The position numbers and the translations under genes were made by a program. DNA of 64,000 bases from positions 1 through 64,000 of the forward strand of contig CAJQUW010000502.1 in NCBI GenBank assembly GCA_907163375.1, given 5' to 3'. Of the stretch, positions 27,154-39,300 are shown piece by piece (positions within the stretch are counted from its first letter, which is position 1; every line of letters starts with the position of its first letter). Origin of the DNA: Prostheceraeus crozeri. Taxonomy: Eukaryota; Platyhelminthes; Polycladida; Euryleptidae. Under the pieces are notes generated by a model. The model ran no database searches and was not told the DNA's origin. It was given only the letters and a program-made list of their open reading frames with translations.

Positions 27154-28556
27154 ATACTCATTGACATAATTAATGAAACAAACTATCATTGGCTTGAATT
27201 GAAGTTGGTTTCATTTTTTTCTCAGGTATGATGCAATATCTCGCTTTCTATGTATTACCATTCAACACATTAGAGAATGGAGAAAGATCTATGGTGGTCA
27301 TATTTCAAATTTTGATATCGATACAAATGTCACAATTGCTTTTACAAATTGAACATAAACGTGAACTGAAATCCAGCTTTTGTAAAATAAAATGGCACAC
27401 GATCAGTTTACCAGAGGTATGGCTATTGGAATGATTCGTTGTGGTAGAAGTTGTGCGACTGTTGCCGAAGAGCTGCAACTATCGACAGTCGTTGTTTGGA
27501 GGTGGTGGTGTCGATGGAAAGCAGAAGGAGATGTTAAAAAGAAGAAGGGATCTGGTCGATCAAGATAGTCTGCAGGAAGGACAGACGCACGTCTAGTTTT
27601 AGCTGCAAAGAGGAATAGATTTGTGTCAGTCCCAAAGCTAGTCGTACACTGGGAGAGTGCCTCAAATATAGACTGTAGCGTTCGAACGGCTTTCCAAAGA
27701 TTGCGAGAAGCTGGAATTCAATCGCGACGACCAGCCGTTAATTCCATTGAGTTTTGAGCACCGCACAAGACGAGTTGCCTGGTGTGATGCCCATCGCTCA
27801 TGGAATGACCATCACTGGCAGAAAGTCTTGTGGACCGATGAATCGAGATTCACTCTGGATTTCAATGACGGTCGTGTCAGAGTGCATCGTCTTCCAGGTG
27901 AACGCTTTACCCCATGCTGTATTAAAGAACACGACAGATATGGTGGTGGAAATGTTATGCTGTGGGGTGGCATTTGGCATGGCGGACGAACGACAGCAGT
28001 CATCATCAAAGGCACGTTGACTGGAGAGAGGTATCTCAATGGAATTGTGCTTCCTGTTGTTGCCCCAGTGGTCAGGGTGGAGGATTTCGTCTTCCAAGAC
28101 GACAACGCAAGACCACATCGCTCCTCGGCTGTCATTGCCACTGTTGGGAGATTGAACATTCAAACCCTTGACTGGCCTACACGCTCACCTGACTTGTCAC
28201 CCATTGAACAAGTATGGGACGAGCTTGGGCGGCGAGTGAGAGACCGCTATTCACTTCCACCAGTGTCCCTGAAGATTCTCTCTGAAAGACTGACAGAGTA
28301 GTGGCTTCTCCTTGAAACATCCTTCATTCAGAAACTTTGTGAATCCATGCCATCTCGGATTACTGAATGTATTGGAGCTAGAGGGGGGCACACGCGCTTT
28401 TAAAGTTGAATCTGCTACATGCGTTGTTTTTTCTGTGCTAGCGACTTGGTGGAGATTGTGACTAAATTATCAAGCTATCATACATACATGCATATATACC
28501 AGTCAAAAATGAAAAAAGTTAAAGAAGTAAATGTTTCAAAAATTTTGTCAATGAGT
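27154..28556. mobile_element. Tc1-like transposon, inactive
   Basis: The ends TACTCATTGACA..ATT..TGAAAC (about 27154) and GTTTCAAAAATTTTGTCAATGAGTA (to about 28556, split by mismatches) are imperfect inverted repeats around a broken Tc1 transposase. The length near 1.4 kb is normal for the family. Exact termini and TA duplication could not be fixed because the left side is TA-rich. Confidence 0.65.
27392..28301 (+). pseudogene. Tc1-family transposase (DD34E), frameshifted
   Basis: The N-terminal helix-turn-helix frame starts at ATG 27392 (MAHDQFTRGMAIGMIRCG; ATVAEELQLSTVVVWRWW) and stops at a TAG near 27567. The same frame recurs until about 27750, and the catalytic half continues in another frame at 27747-28301. 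That half has WTDESRFTL (first Asp), FQDDNARPHRS (second Asp) and SPDLSPIEQVWDELGRRV (Glu). The DDE residues are intact, but the stop and frameshift disable it. It lies between imperfect inverted repeats. Confidence 0.85.
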
Positions 28557-29284
28557 ACATATCATGTACATTCTATACAGATATAAATGAAAAGCCTTAA
28601 GGATCACCTTGTGTGTATCTAGCCTAACTCACATTTAGATCTTAGGGAATATGTCAATTTTAATAAAACCTGCATAAATTTAATACAATTAATAATTTCA
28701 TTAAACAATTTCACACAGATGCATAATGACATGACATCAACGGTTGACAGCGATCGCATTACTTTCTTAACATAAACAGGGCTCCATTATATAGTTCAAC
28801 ATCATTGTTTCATCATATATAAAGGAACCAGTGCCGCATAAATTGTATAAAAGGGTTTGATGGTGAGTGTCACAAAGTAAAAGAAGCTGACTAGCTCTTA
28901 TGGTGGTCCAAAAAGTAACGAAGATGGAATTGCTAAGGTAAATTCACGTAAAAATTCACAGCTCTGCGTGGGTGTAGTCGTAAATTTATACAAAAATTTG
29001 CATACCACGTGGTATTCTTCTGTGTGGTCAAATTGTTATCGTGACTACAAAGTCGGCCGAAAAATCGAATCAACTAGTCGCAATTTGCCACCGATTTAGC
29101 GATTGGCATACTACTTGTCATTAGAATTCCGTGTTTTCATCATAGTTGCCACTTGAGAAAATCATTAAAATAGCGGAGCCACTTTCGACAGTCGGTTAAG
29201 ATAAAGAAGTCGAAATTTGACCCACAGTAAGTTTGCTTATGCATACAGATATGTACATATAAATGTACGTTACATAAGAAACAT
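28557..29284. other. Interval without recognised genes
   Basis: No gene seen. Near 28897, GGTGGTCCAAAAAGTAACG resembles a mariner terminal repeat (compare 29819) and may be a solo end fragment. Confidence 0.4.
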
Positions 29285-29755
29285 GAAAGCAAGGGGGCAC
29301 CAGTAGAAGTCAAGGGGTACCAGTAGAAGCCAAATGGACGCCGATGAAAGCTAAAGGGGAGTCGGTGAAAGCTAAGGGGCGACAGTGACAGCAAAGGGTG
29401 TAGAAGTAGAAGTCAAGGGCGCCGCTGACAACGAAAGAGGCGCCAGATACAGCGAAGGGGGCGCCAGTAGAAGCCAAATGGGCGCCGATGAAAGTTAAAC
29501 GGGAGCTGTTGAAAGTTAAGGGGCGACAGTGACAGCAAAGAAGAGGCCAGCAGAAGTCAAAGGGCGCCGCTGACAGCTAAGGGGAGCCAGTAAAACCAAA
29601 GAGGGCGTCTGTGAAAGCCAAAGGGACACCGTTGACAGCGAAGGGGGCGCAAGTAGAAAGCAATGGGTGCTGATAAAAGCTGGGAGTGCACCGTCGAAGT
29701 TAGAGGGGCGCCGGTGAAAGCTATGGGGACGCCCAGTAAAACTAATATTATGCCG
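29285..29755 (+). repeat. Degenerate minisatellite, unit about 27 bp (GGGGCGCCAGTAGAAGCCAAA-like)
   Basis: About 17 diverged units alternate between (G)GCGCC(A/G)GT and (A)GAAAGC(T)AA words. A higher-order period of about 146 bp is visible: CCAGTAGAAGCCAAATGG occurs near 29319 and 29465 with the same following units. Short ORFs on the minus strand are products of the repeat. Confidence 0.8.
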
Positions 29756-30060
29756 ATACAGTTTCATGGATTATAACAAAAACGATTTTTTGTTCTACAC
29801 AACGCCTTTTCATTACTACGAGGGTGGATCAAAAAGTAATGCCTGTTTGTTTGTGAAATCGAAATGTGGGCTCATATCTACATGATCTTTTGAAGAAAGG
29901 TAAACTTGTATTCATTGGTTCTGCACAACCAAATAATCGATCGCTGCAACTTAATTTTGAAGCGCATGACACATTTTAATGAACAATACTCAGGCGCGTC
30001 ACTTAGTCATATTATCACTCGCGACGGTGGTGTAACTGCATTCTTCAGACACTCGAATGC

Positions 30061-31082
30061 ATGAATGAGAAACTAAAGCACAAAACTGTGATCAAGTTTT
30101 TGACCAGGGAAGGTTGTTCAGCTGTAGAAATCCACACTCGACTGATAAATGTCTATGGAGACTCTGTCATAGACATCAGCAACGTTCGTCGTTGGGTGAA
30201 GAAGTTTCGTGAAGGAGAATCGGAAATTGTGGACAAGTCGTGGAGTGGTCGACCATCAACTGCAGTCAACGATGAAAATCGACAACTTGTTGACAACGCC
30301 ATTCGAGGAAATCGCCGTATTACGATCGGTGAAATAGAGGATGCTCTCAAAGTGTCATATGGCTCCATCCAGTCAATGATTACTGAATTGGACTACCGCA
30401 AGATTTGTGCGAAATGGGTTCCAAGACGGCTGACACCGGATCTGGAGGACAGACGCATGGATGTTTGCAACGAGCTGCTGGAGGCGTATGAGGCAAATGG
30501 AGATGACGTCTTCTCGAATCTGGTCACAGGAGACGAAACGTGGGCGTACCTCTACGATCCGGAATCCAAAAGACAATCGATGGAATGGCGCCATCCCGAT
30601 TCCACACGTCCACGGAAATTCAGGACACAGCGATCGTGCCAGAAATTTCTTGCAACCGTTTTCAGGGATAGCCAAGGCATTCTTCTGATTGTCATTACTT
30701 TCTGGAACATGAATGCACCGTTAACAGTGACCGATACATCGCTACACTGAAGAAACTCAGAGAAGCCATCAGAAGAAGAAGGCCGGAGAACGATCTTCAT
30801 GACAATGCTCGTCCTCACACCTCGCTCGCCACAACTGCGGCTATCTCTCATATGGGTTGGTCTGTTGTTCCTCATCCACCGCACAGCCCGGATCTTGCTC
30901 CTTCGGATTTCCATTTATTTCCGTCCATGAAGGAAAGCATTCGAGGACCTAGATGAAGTCAAGGGGGCGATCAAAGCGTGGGTAAGACAATGCCCTCAGG
31001 ATTTTTTCAAGACAGATTCCAATCCTGGATAAAACGATGGCGCAAATGTGTTGAACTGTGCGGTGATTATGTTGAAAGCTGA
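30061..31082 (+). pseudogene. Mariner transposase (DD34D), frameshifted
   Basis: Residues 1-110 hold the double helix-turn-helix (KFLTREGCSAVEIHTRL; RRWVKKFREGE; SGRPST). The first Asp is in VTGDETWAYLYDPESK. After about 30690 the frame shifts. Downstream, HDNARPHTSLATT carries the second Asp and HSPDLAPSDFHLFPSMKE the third, then a stop after IRGPR and a further frame change before the usual C-terminal W-(V)-R-Q motif. So it is dead but most of the gene is present. Confidence 0.85.
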
Positions 31083-31098
31083 CGTTTTAACGGATATA

Positions 31099-32825
31099 CA
31101 GGGTGGCGCACGTAAACCGCCAGATTTTAAACTTTTATTACTCCTCAAATATTCATCCGATCGTCATGAAATTTCGACTCATACTAGTTTGGAGTATAGG
31201 ATTTGTGATGATTATACCTGTTGTACTGAGAATTGTCGGAAAATTCTGATTCTATTGACCGAATGACATGTACTCATTTTGTTGACATCGAAAATCTAGA
31301 TCAAGTTAATTAACTTAACATGAATCGTTTCTGCACAACGAATTGTGCGCAGTCTTGAAGTGAATATTGCTCAGTTACTTCCATGTCATATAAAATACCA
31401 TTCGACGATTAAATCACTATCTGAAAAGAATCGAACATAGAAGAATGGATGATTATTCGGTTGCAGAACGAGCAAAATGCGCGGCTTGGTACGAATGGCT
31501 CAAGAGTCCAGTGGAGGTACAAAGGCTTTATCATTCAGAGTATGGCAAGAACGCGAGAGCACCGGATGCCCGTACCATAAAGCGGTGGCACACAAACCTG
31601 TTGACCAGTGGTAGTGTGGTAACTGTCAAGCGGGACCGGTCATCTTCTGAACGAACGGAGCAGAATGTGGAACGAGTTGTGCAGCACTTCGAGGAGGACC
31701 CAAACACATCTACCCGTCGTGCATCTAATGCGCTTCAAGTGAGTCGCCGCACTATCCAGCGCATCCTCCATGACTATGGATGGCATCCGTACAAGGTCCA
31801 GGTGGTGCAGCGATTACACGAAGAAGATCTGGAAAACCGAATGGAGTTCGCAGAACAGGAGCTACAGCGCATCCAAGCCAACCCGAGCCATTTAGTGGAA
31901 CTAACCTGGTCCGATGAAGCTCACTTCCATCTGGATGGTGGTGTGAATCGCCACAATTGTCGTTATTGGGCCAACCAGAACCCTCACTGGATCAAGCAAG
32001 AGTCTATGCACTCGCCACGCACCAACGTCTGGGCGGCAATCAGCCAATCAGGTATCTACGGACCGTTCTTCTTCCACACCTCTGTCAACAAGGATCGGTA
32101 TCTCAAGATGCTACAGGAGGAATTTTGGCCAGCGGTGCAGTCGGACAGAAGAGGCAGGAGCATCATATTCATGCAGGATGGTGCACCTCCACACTGGGGA
32201 CTTCCTGTGCGTGAGTGGTTGAACAAGAAGATGCCTAACAGGTGGATGGGACGTGGATCTCCTAACATGCCCTGGCCACCGTGTTCACCTGACCTGACGC
32301 CTTGCGATTTCTGCTTGTGGGGTTTTGTCAAGTCGAAGGTTTACCATACACGGCCAACATCCATGCAAGACCTGAAGGACCGCATCATACAAGCATTTCA
32401 AGAAGTGACAACTAAGATGTGTCGAGAAACTGCTCCGGCCTACCAAAAGCGACTCGAATCCGTCCTCGAGAATGGAGGAGGACATGTTGAAGTTCGATGA
32501 CTACTAACACTTTTTCATTTAATAAATGTTTTCTATGACATTTACCTTAATTCGTTTTGGTCATTATTGATAAAGACGTGGGGGAAATAAAGGGAAAAGT
32601 TTATCATTAAATTTTACATGTTAAGATACATTGTTGGTATGTCAATTTTACTACATGTCATTCGGTCAATAGAATCAGAATTTTCTGACAATTCTCAGTA
32701 CAACATGTATAATCATCACAAATCCTATACTCCAAACTAGTATGAGTCGAAATTTCATGACGATCGGATGAATATTTGAGGAGTAATAAAAGTTTAAAAT
32801 CCGGCGGTTTACGTGCGCCACCCTG
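31099..32825. mobile_element. Intact mariner-superfamily transposon nested in mariner, 174-bp TIRs
   Basis: The element is 1,727 bp, flanked by TA. Left TIR 31099-31272 and right TIR 32652-32825 match with only three differences in 174 bp. Both begin CAGGGTGGCGCACGTAAACC. The single long ORF is undamaged. The nearly identical TIRs and nesting inside a decayed mariner indicate a late arrival. Confidence 0.95.
31445..32500 (+). CDS. IS630/Tc1/mariner-type transposase, apparently intact
   Basis: The 351-residue enzyme should cut and paste the surrounding element at TA. N-terminal helix-turn-helix segments are at about 5-55 (SVAERAKCAAWYEWL; ARTIKRWH) and 75-115 (SRRTIQRILHDYG). Catalytic acids are Asp157 (TWSDEAHF), Asp245 (FMQDGAPPH) and Asp288 (SPDLTPCDFCLWG), 42 residues apart, close to the DD41D spacing of the remnant at 17236. 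The NRWMGRGSP..PWPP block is typical of this branch. Start is the first ATG, about 170 bp after the left TIR; no stops or frameshifts. It may be able to mobilise related non-autonomous copies. Confidence 0.93.
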   Translation: MDDYSVAERAKCAAWYEWLKSPVEVQRLYHSEYGKNARAPDARTIKRWHTNLLTSGSVVTVKRDRSSSERTEQNVERVVQHFEEDPNTSTRRASNALQVSRRTIQRILHDYGWHPYKVQVVQRLHEEDLENRMEFAEQELQRIQANPSHLVELTWSDEAHFHLDGGVNRHNCRYWANQNPHWIKQESMHSPRTNVWAAISQSGIYGPFFFHTSVNKDRYLKMLQEEFWPAVQSDRRGRSIIFMQDGAPPHWGLPVREWLNKKMPNRWMGRGSPNMPWPPCSPDLTPCDFCLWGFVKSKVYHTRPTSMQDLKDRIIQAFQEVTTKMCRETAPAYQKRLESVLENGGGHVEVR

Positions 32826-32919
32826 TACACCAAAGATTGTTCAGTAGGTTAGTTTTTCTGTTATCAGCTTAAATAAAGAAATGATTGACAAACAGGCATT
32901 ACCTTTTGATCCGCCCTCG

Positions 32920-35829
32920 TACTCAGGCATGGGGGGCGAAACCGGAGGAATCACATCCCTGCACAAATCTGAAAATGGTACTCATGTAGTCTATCTATAG
33001 GCTAGAATAACGGAGATATGCTAAGCGAAAATCTCGAACATTAATCAAATCACATTGAAATATTGACCAATATTGAAATATTGATTTACCATATTTGCTA
33101 TTACAGACCAAGCTTTTTAGACGGTCTATCGACTTTTGAAACTGTTTTCAATTGAAGTGCTAAAGGGGCTGGCCAAGCGGTCACGGAATTTCATTTTCAC
33201 TGTTAACATGACTGCTACTCAGTCAATGAAGATCTATTTTCCTTTTGAATTCCTTTTGAAATTCCTCTTCAATGACACAGAAAATAATTTTTGAGAAATT
33301 CATGTTCTTTAATCTGTGTCCATAAAACTCCTCGGCAACGGAATTTCAAAAGTTTAACCTCATTTTTAACATCATTAACAAACATTTAACATCATGTATG
33401 TAGCACAAGTCTCATAGCATGCTGCTCCATTGTGAAAATGCGTGTATTGTGAATGCTATATCGTTTTATGATTATTAGACAATGTTATCACCAAATATTG
33501 TCCGAGTTGTGAAAATTATTCCATTAATAAAATAAGAAAATAATTGGTGCTACATGGTAACGGAATTTCACGTTATCGGAATTTCAAATGTTCATTAAGT
33601 CAACTATAACTAGGCACTATTTCCCTTTTGCTGATTTCTATCCTTACTCCTTATTGCCACACCCATTTGACTTTCAAGGTACATTACAGTGCATAATTAC
33701 ATTATAGATACATGCATAAATAGAAATGCTCTAGGGATTCCCAGCACTCGAGAATTCTTGGAAAATAATCGAGGATGTTGACGATATCATTTTTTTCATT
33801 TCATGGTGCCGAATGGTGGAACAAAGAGAGTGAATTCATTCCTCTTGCAACAACCTATGAAAGTATGATAATTGTATTATTGTCAGTATAATTAACTTTC
33901 TAGGCTTATATAGGTAGTACATTAGGCCTACAGATCAAGGTATGGATGTATTAAGTAGTCAAATAGACATTCAACTTGAGAAAATACTTGAGAAGATAAT
34001 CTGTTACATTTGAGTGCACTTGTGATATATGCATAGGCTTATACATTGGACATATACACAAATTGACTTAGGGGGTGGCAAAAATAGATGTATATTAGTC
34101 TCCCCCCCCCCCAACTTACAGCTCTTTTCGGGTCCCCTTTCACATATTTTAATGACTGAAAAAGGAAACATCTCTTATCATTTTAGAACGTTATTCATTA
34201 CAGATAAGATGCCCTTGATGGGAGCAAGCACTTTGATGTGGGAGTGCATAATCGAAACATTTGAGATTCAAACGGCGTGATGAAAGAATCACAATCGTAA
34301 CTGAGTTTGTTAACATGAATCTCGATGACATTCAACATCATTGCAGGATGCAGTGTTAGCTCAATGCAAAATGTAGTCTGCTTCACAGTAGACGTTTCTT
34401 TGAAAGTGGACGCAGATGCGGAGCGAATGTACTGTAGGCAGAAGAAATAGAGACCGCAGCTGAAAATTTGAACTTGACTTCAACACAAATAAATCCTCCT
34501 TACATATTCACCGTTTTGTGCATTTAATGTTGGACGAAGGAGCAGATAGACCTACACAACCATCACTATTTGCCAAGATAGTAACAATGAGCTAGTAATT
34601 AATTTGATGGGATTAATTTTTTTTTAATAGATATTCATGAAAATGTGAGGGAGACCTGAAAAGAGTCCCACCTATACCCTGCGCAATTACTCTAAACTTG
34701 TCAATCTGCAAATCATACATTTCCACTGATGACTAACGTCAGACGTTATTCAGTAGTAGGCTGTGTACTTACGTTATTTGTAGTTACACAGACAGCAATG
34801 CATCCTCAATCATTGAGTTATATTATTTATTTGCTTTATTTCTACCATAAATAACTGCATCATCCTTTTTTTTAAATTAACAAAAGTATTGTCTCAGTAG
34901 GCCTACATCTAGGTGATAGCTATTGTTTTGCAATCTCATCTAAGTATGCAATTATAAGTTCTGATCATAAACGAAAATATTCGCAGAAAGATAGCATGGC
35001 AAATGGGTAGTGTAATCGAGGTAGAAACCAGCGTAAGAGAAGCTTTACAACTTGAATGACTTGATGAACATTTGAAATTCCGCCTCATTTAACAAAGAAG
35101 AATATCAAAATTTATCAAAATATACAGTATGTTGACATGCATCAACATGCTTTCTTTCTGATGAAACTAAGTTTCTTATGCAAAAATCAAGAAGTCAAAA
35201 TTTTGTGATAGACAACAAAAACATGGCAAATTTGGTAACGGAATTTCAGGTGACGGAATTTCAACTGCATATATTTAATTCACCCAGAAAAACGGGGTTC
35301 AAGGATTTGGTGACTATATCACCTTTCATTTAATTACTAAGCATTGCCAATTGATTTTGTATCCACAGAGAAATAGATTCCCACACATCAACATTGTTCA
35401 AAATCAAGAGCTTGAATAAAAGGCTTGATAAGAGACAAACGCGACGTCAAAAACTTACTTTTTTTGTCAAACTTCAAACTTCGACTTCTATTGAACCATA
35501 GAAGATAGGACAAAAATGAGACATGCTCTAGGAACCAGAGAATCAGAGCTTTTCCGAAGTATGAAGGAGAAAAACATGACTTGAATTTCATGTTTCACTC
35601 GACATGTTGACTATCGCGTGGCCAAGCCCCGAAGTAAGTTTCGAGCTACTAGCCATGCAATTCCTAAGAAGCAGTTGGATCTTTAATCACATTGCCCTAG
35701 GTTCACCATGCGTCGATTTTTATGTGGCTGTTCGTAATAATTCTGTTTCACAAGATCCTCTTGGTCCTTGTTTCGTTGGTCGGCTTTTAGGTATTGATAG
35801 ACCTTTATGTTGGTGACTTTATATCTACT
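32920..35829. other. Gene-free interval with recurring ACGGAATTTCA
   Basis: No gene seen. The word (A/G)ACGGAATTTCA or close forms recur in the same orientation near 33182, 33340, 33561, 33580, 35240 and 35260, the last four as two close pairs. A C11 run lies at 34101. It may be an unrecognised repeat family. Confidence 0.45.
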
Positions 35830-37843
35830 ACGGCTACCACTTGGTAGAGCAACCAACCTCCACAAGATTGTTTTAATTTCTGTTAAACGTCCTGCTAGTA
35901 TCATCAATGATCATTTTCATGAAGTGCTCGACCTCTGAAGATCAAATCTTGACAAATTTCAATCCGTTATTTCTGAAGTAGACTGAACAAGAGTCATGGA
36001 ATCAAACAATGTTAATACGGACTAAGATGCTTTCTACAGCACACTGAAAGAAGCAATATCATGCATCCTCGCATCAATCGTGAAATTTTCCCCAAAAACA
36101 AAGCCTTGGGTAACTCCGATATTGCTTGAACTAATAAAGAAACGTTGGAAAGCTTATCGCAACTGCAATTGGAAAGTGTATGAACATTACAAGGAAAAAA
36201 TACGAATCGAAAGAATTAAAGGGTTTAGAGTTCAAATATGTACAAATATGTGTGGTCAGTAGTTAATGACATTCGAGGGAAATGAAGATAACTTAGTAAA
36301 CAAGATCATTTCAATGTTTCCTTGTGCCAACGAAGCGGTCAATTACATAAATCACAGCTTCGCCGACTGTTTTGGAAAAAGTGAGCCGTTCCCACTTCTC
36401 CCAACAGATAATTGTACGACGCATCCCATTTGCTACGAATCACAAGTTTTTGAACTGCTTAACACGTTGAAGACAAATGTTAAAGACTGGTAATGATGGC
36501 GTAATTCCCTTGTTATTGAAAGTTTCCGCGAATTCATTGCACCAACCACTTTGTCATCTTTTCAATCTGTCTATTAAGACCGGTGTTTTCCCCGTTTTCT
36601 GGAAAATCGCAGACATTTGTCCTATTCCCAAAACGCAGCCAATAAACAGAGACAAGTTGAGACCGATATCGTTGTTGCCTATTGTAAGCAAGCTTTGTGA
36701 ACATGTTGTTTTGAAGTGTTTTTATGATGATTTGATTCAAAACTATGATGATTGTCAATTCGCCTACAGACCGTACACTTCAACAGTGTGCGCTCTAGCT
36801 GTTATTCATGACATAATTTGTAAATTTTTGGAAGAGACCAAGGTCATTGGTGTACACATACTTACTTTTGATATGACTAGGGCATTCGACTGTATTCCGC
36901 ACCATCTTCTCTTGAAACGAATTTCAGAATTTTCTATTGATAGCTGTAATATTTTGGTTAATTGGCTAAACAGCTACCTTTGTAATCGCAAACAGCGAGT
37001 AAAATTAGGTCAAAACAGAAGTTCTATGTTGTATGTGACAAGCGGGGTTTCTCAGGGATCAAAACTTTCTCACCATCTGTTTTCTTTGTATACGCGTATG
37101 TCAAGTTATAAGCCCCGTCATGCTTCTGTAAGAGCTGTGAAGTACGCTGAAAATGTTCCATTAGTCATTCCTGTGTATCGCAATATCAATGACTTGGACA
37201 TTGCTTCAAATTCTTTAAGAATTGGTGCTTTCGCAATCAATGCATGTCAACAGCAGAAAATCCAAAGTTCTCAATGTCAATTTTTCGGATCTTCATATGT
37301 AACCTGCCCAACATATTCAGAATGTAACAGAGTTGAAAATTTTGGGTTTATTTTTCAATTATAGGCTTACATGGTCAAGACAATTTGATCACACTATATC
37401 GAATGTTTCAAAACAATTATATGTCCTTCGTATTTTAAAAAGAAATTCTGAATCACGATCAACTTTTGATTGTTTATTATTCCATCGTCCGATCTATTAT
37501 AGACTATGCATCACCTGTCTTTCTCAATCCTGGTGTTACTCTTGATTGCAAACTGTTACTTTTCTGTAAGAGAGCTTTTCGTATCATACATGGGTTTGAT
37601 GTTCGCTCTTGTTAAAGATGCTCGATATTGGATATCTCAGATCGAATAAACATGTTGGTGCTAAGACTGTTCAGGCAATCCCTTTTGAACAACCGACACA
37701 TTCTCCATGACCACCTACCTTCTGTGTCTAATCACACTCAAAGACTCATACTGCCATATATTAAAACAACACATAGACTGAATTCGTTCTTCTTAAGTGC
37801 CATGTTGTACAATGCTTCCTTGGCTTCGTCCGAACAATCATGA
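35830..37843 (+). pseudogene. Non-LTR retrotransposon remnant (CR1/Jockey-type reverse transcriptase)
   Basis: Broken frames in order: the endonuclease-RT linker (KPWVTPILLELIKKRWKAYR near 36107), RT motif 1-2 (KIADICPIPK; KLRPISLLPIVSKLCE), motif A FDMTRAFDCIPHHLL, SGVSQGSKLS, and motif C degraded to KYAENVPLV where KYADD is expected. The C-terminal part (LRLFRQSLLNNRHILHDHLP) follows near 37640. The 36477-37364 frame is open, but the catalytic DD is lost and the ends are frameshifted. The 5' endonuclease is missing. Confidence 0.85.
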
Positions 37844-38650
37844 CCTATTTGCCTTGTTACTTTTTGACTTTATCTTCTTCATTGCTTGATATTCATGCTA
37901 CGTTACTATTTCGCTATGTGTGTGCAACTCCGCGATTCCCATTGGAGGTGCCAGAATCGTAATTTGTTTTCCAAATATACGCTAATTCATTCATTCACCT
38001 TCTCCCATTACTTGATAATCACAAAGTTGTGAATATTTGCGACATACGTCTAATTTCATGATCTCAGTTATTTTCATTTGTCAAATCAGTCAAACCTGCT
38101 TGCATATTTTGATCGTGGAATGTCAGAGTATCAACAACTATATGTCACCATCCTGTAACGGCATGCAAGCATTTCATTGTGAATAGCATCGTCTTCTACA
38201 CTGGTCATGTTCTAACGAAGATTAGTATCAGAACATACTTTTGGCTTGATGGCCTTCATCAATTCGTAAATTCAATTTGTCCTGTATGCTTGTAAATTTT
38301 CTTTGCTGCTGAATAAAGGCATGTGGCTGAGAGCGTGAAGAAATAAATTTTTAATCCGATAAATGTTTTTTGGATATTTTCTTCGTAGCTTGATGTCGTC
38401 CTATTTTCTGTGATTGTCGCCATCCATTCGTTCATAATCTGATTATGACACACGATAAATTGATGTTGAATTTATTATTTCATATCTTCTCTAACAGATT
38501 TGTCGACAACATCTCAGGTCCTCATCGAGGTTTGTCGAGTATGGAACCACAACTGAAGTTCGTCGGCTTGCTTTATTTAAGTTACGCAACATTGCTTTGC
38601 TGGCATTTAGTGTGACGCAATATAGCAGTTTGAGGTCCAGCAACAGAGCA
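37844..38650. other. Interval without recognised genes
   Basis: AT-rich sequence; no supportable gene or repeat seen. Confidence 0.5.
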
Positions 38651-38699
38651 CGTAGACAGAAGAAAGTAAATGCAATGTCAATAAATACAACTACAGAAA

Positions 38700-39300
38700 T
38701 GCACCGGACGACTCTTTAACATTGTATGGAGGCTCTGTTATACAAGACATGAACAAGTTCTGCTATCTTGGATCTACTAATAATACTGAGCGTGTGTATT
38801 TCAGAGCAAATGAAAATCGTTCATACGAAGATATGGTTGCCTTTCAAAAAGACATAAACGACTAAGAAATATACTGTTGTCTTTCAAATCTTTCACGTAT
38901 TGCAAGAAAAAAAATCTCGAGCGTCTAATCGTAGATCTTTGCGGCTATATGAAGCGTACCGCATGTGGTAAGAGTGAAATGGAGCGACGATGTGTCGAGT
39001 GAAGAGGCTGCAAAGATGTGTGGTCTGACGGAACAGAAAGGTCTGGTTCGAAAAGAACGCCTGAGATACCTTTTGGTCATGTGAAGAGAGTGGGAGAAAA
39101 GTGCTTCGGGTGAGATGCAAATATGGACGTGAAAGGACGATGATCTGCTGGAAGGTCAAGATGAACATGGCGCCAATGTAACAGTGAAGAGCTCAGGATA
39201 TCTGGAACTTCCGAGGAACCTTCCGAGAATGGGGAAGAGTCATGAATCGTCCAGTCCAAGGAAATGGGAATCAAAGGCCGAAAACGTGAAGTAGGAGTCA
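38700..39300 (+). pseudogene. Possible 3' remnant of an RTE-like non-LTR retrotransposon
   Basis: Scattered frames show MNKFCYLGSTNN (the CYLGS motif after the RT), later RKERLRYL/FGHVKRVGEK, similar to the LRWFGHVxRM motif, and a Gly/Arg-rich stretch. Frames change repeatedly. The resemblance is to the C-terminal part of RTE-type proteins, but it is too decayed for certainty. Confidence 0.4.

Larger units (their letters stand above)
29819..32919. mobile_element. DD34D mariner split by a nested transposon
   Basis: The ends are inverted copies over 32 bp with two mismatches (CGAGGGTGGATCAAAA...; right end read inward CGAGGGCGGATCAAAA...) and are flanked by TA. Subtracting the nested 1,727-bp element leaves about 1.37 kb, normal for mariner. 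The insertion is near the 3' end, after the transposase gene. Confidence 0.9.

Noticed and set aside
27747-28301. Intact short Tc1 transposase
   Set aside because: The helix-turn-helix half lies upstream in the same element but is separated by a stop and frameshift, so the ORF is only the catalytic half.
38893-39274. Two overlapping minus-strand ORFs with Ser/His-rich products
   Set aside because: They lie opposite a decayed RTE-like 3' end and show no family motifs.
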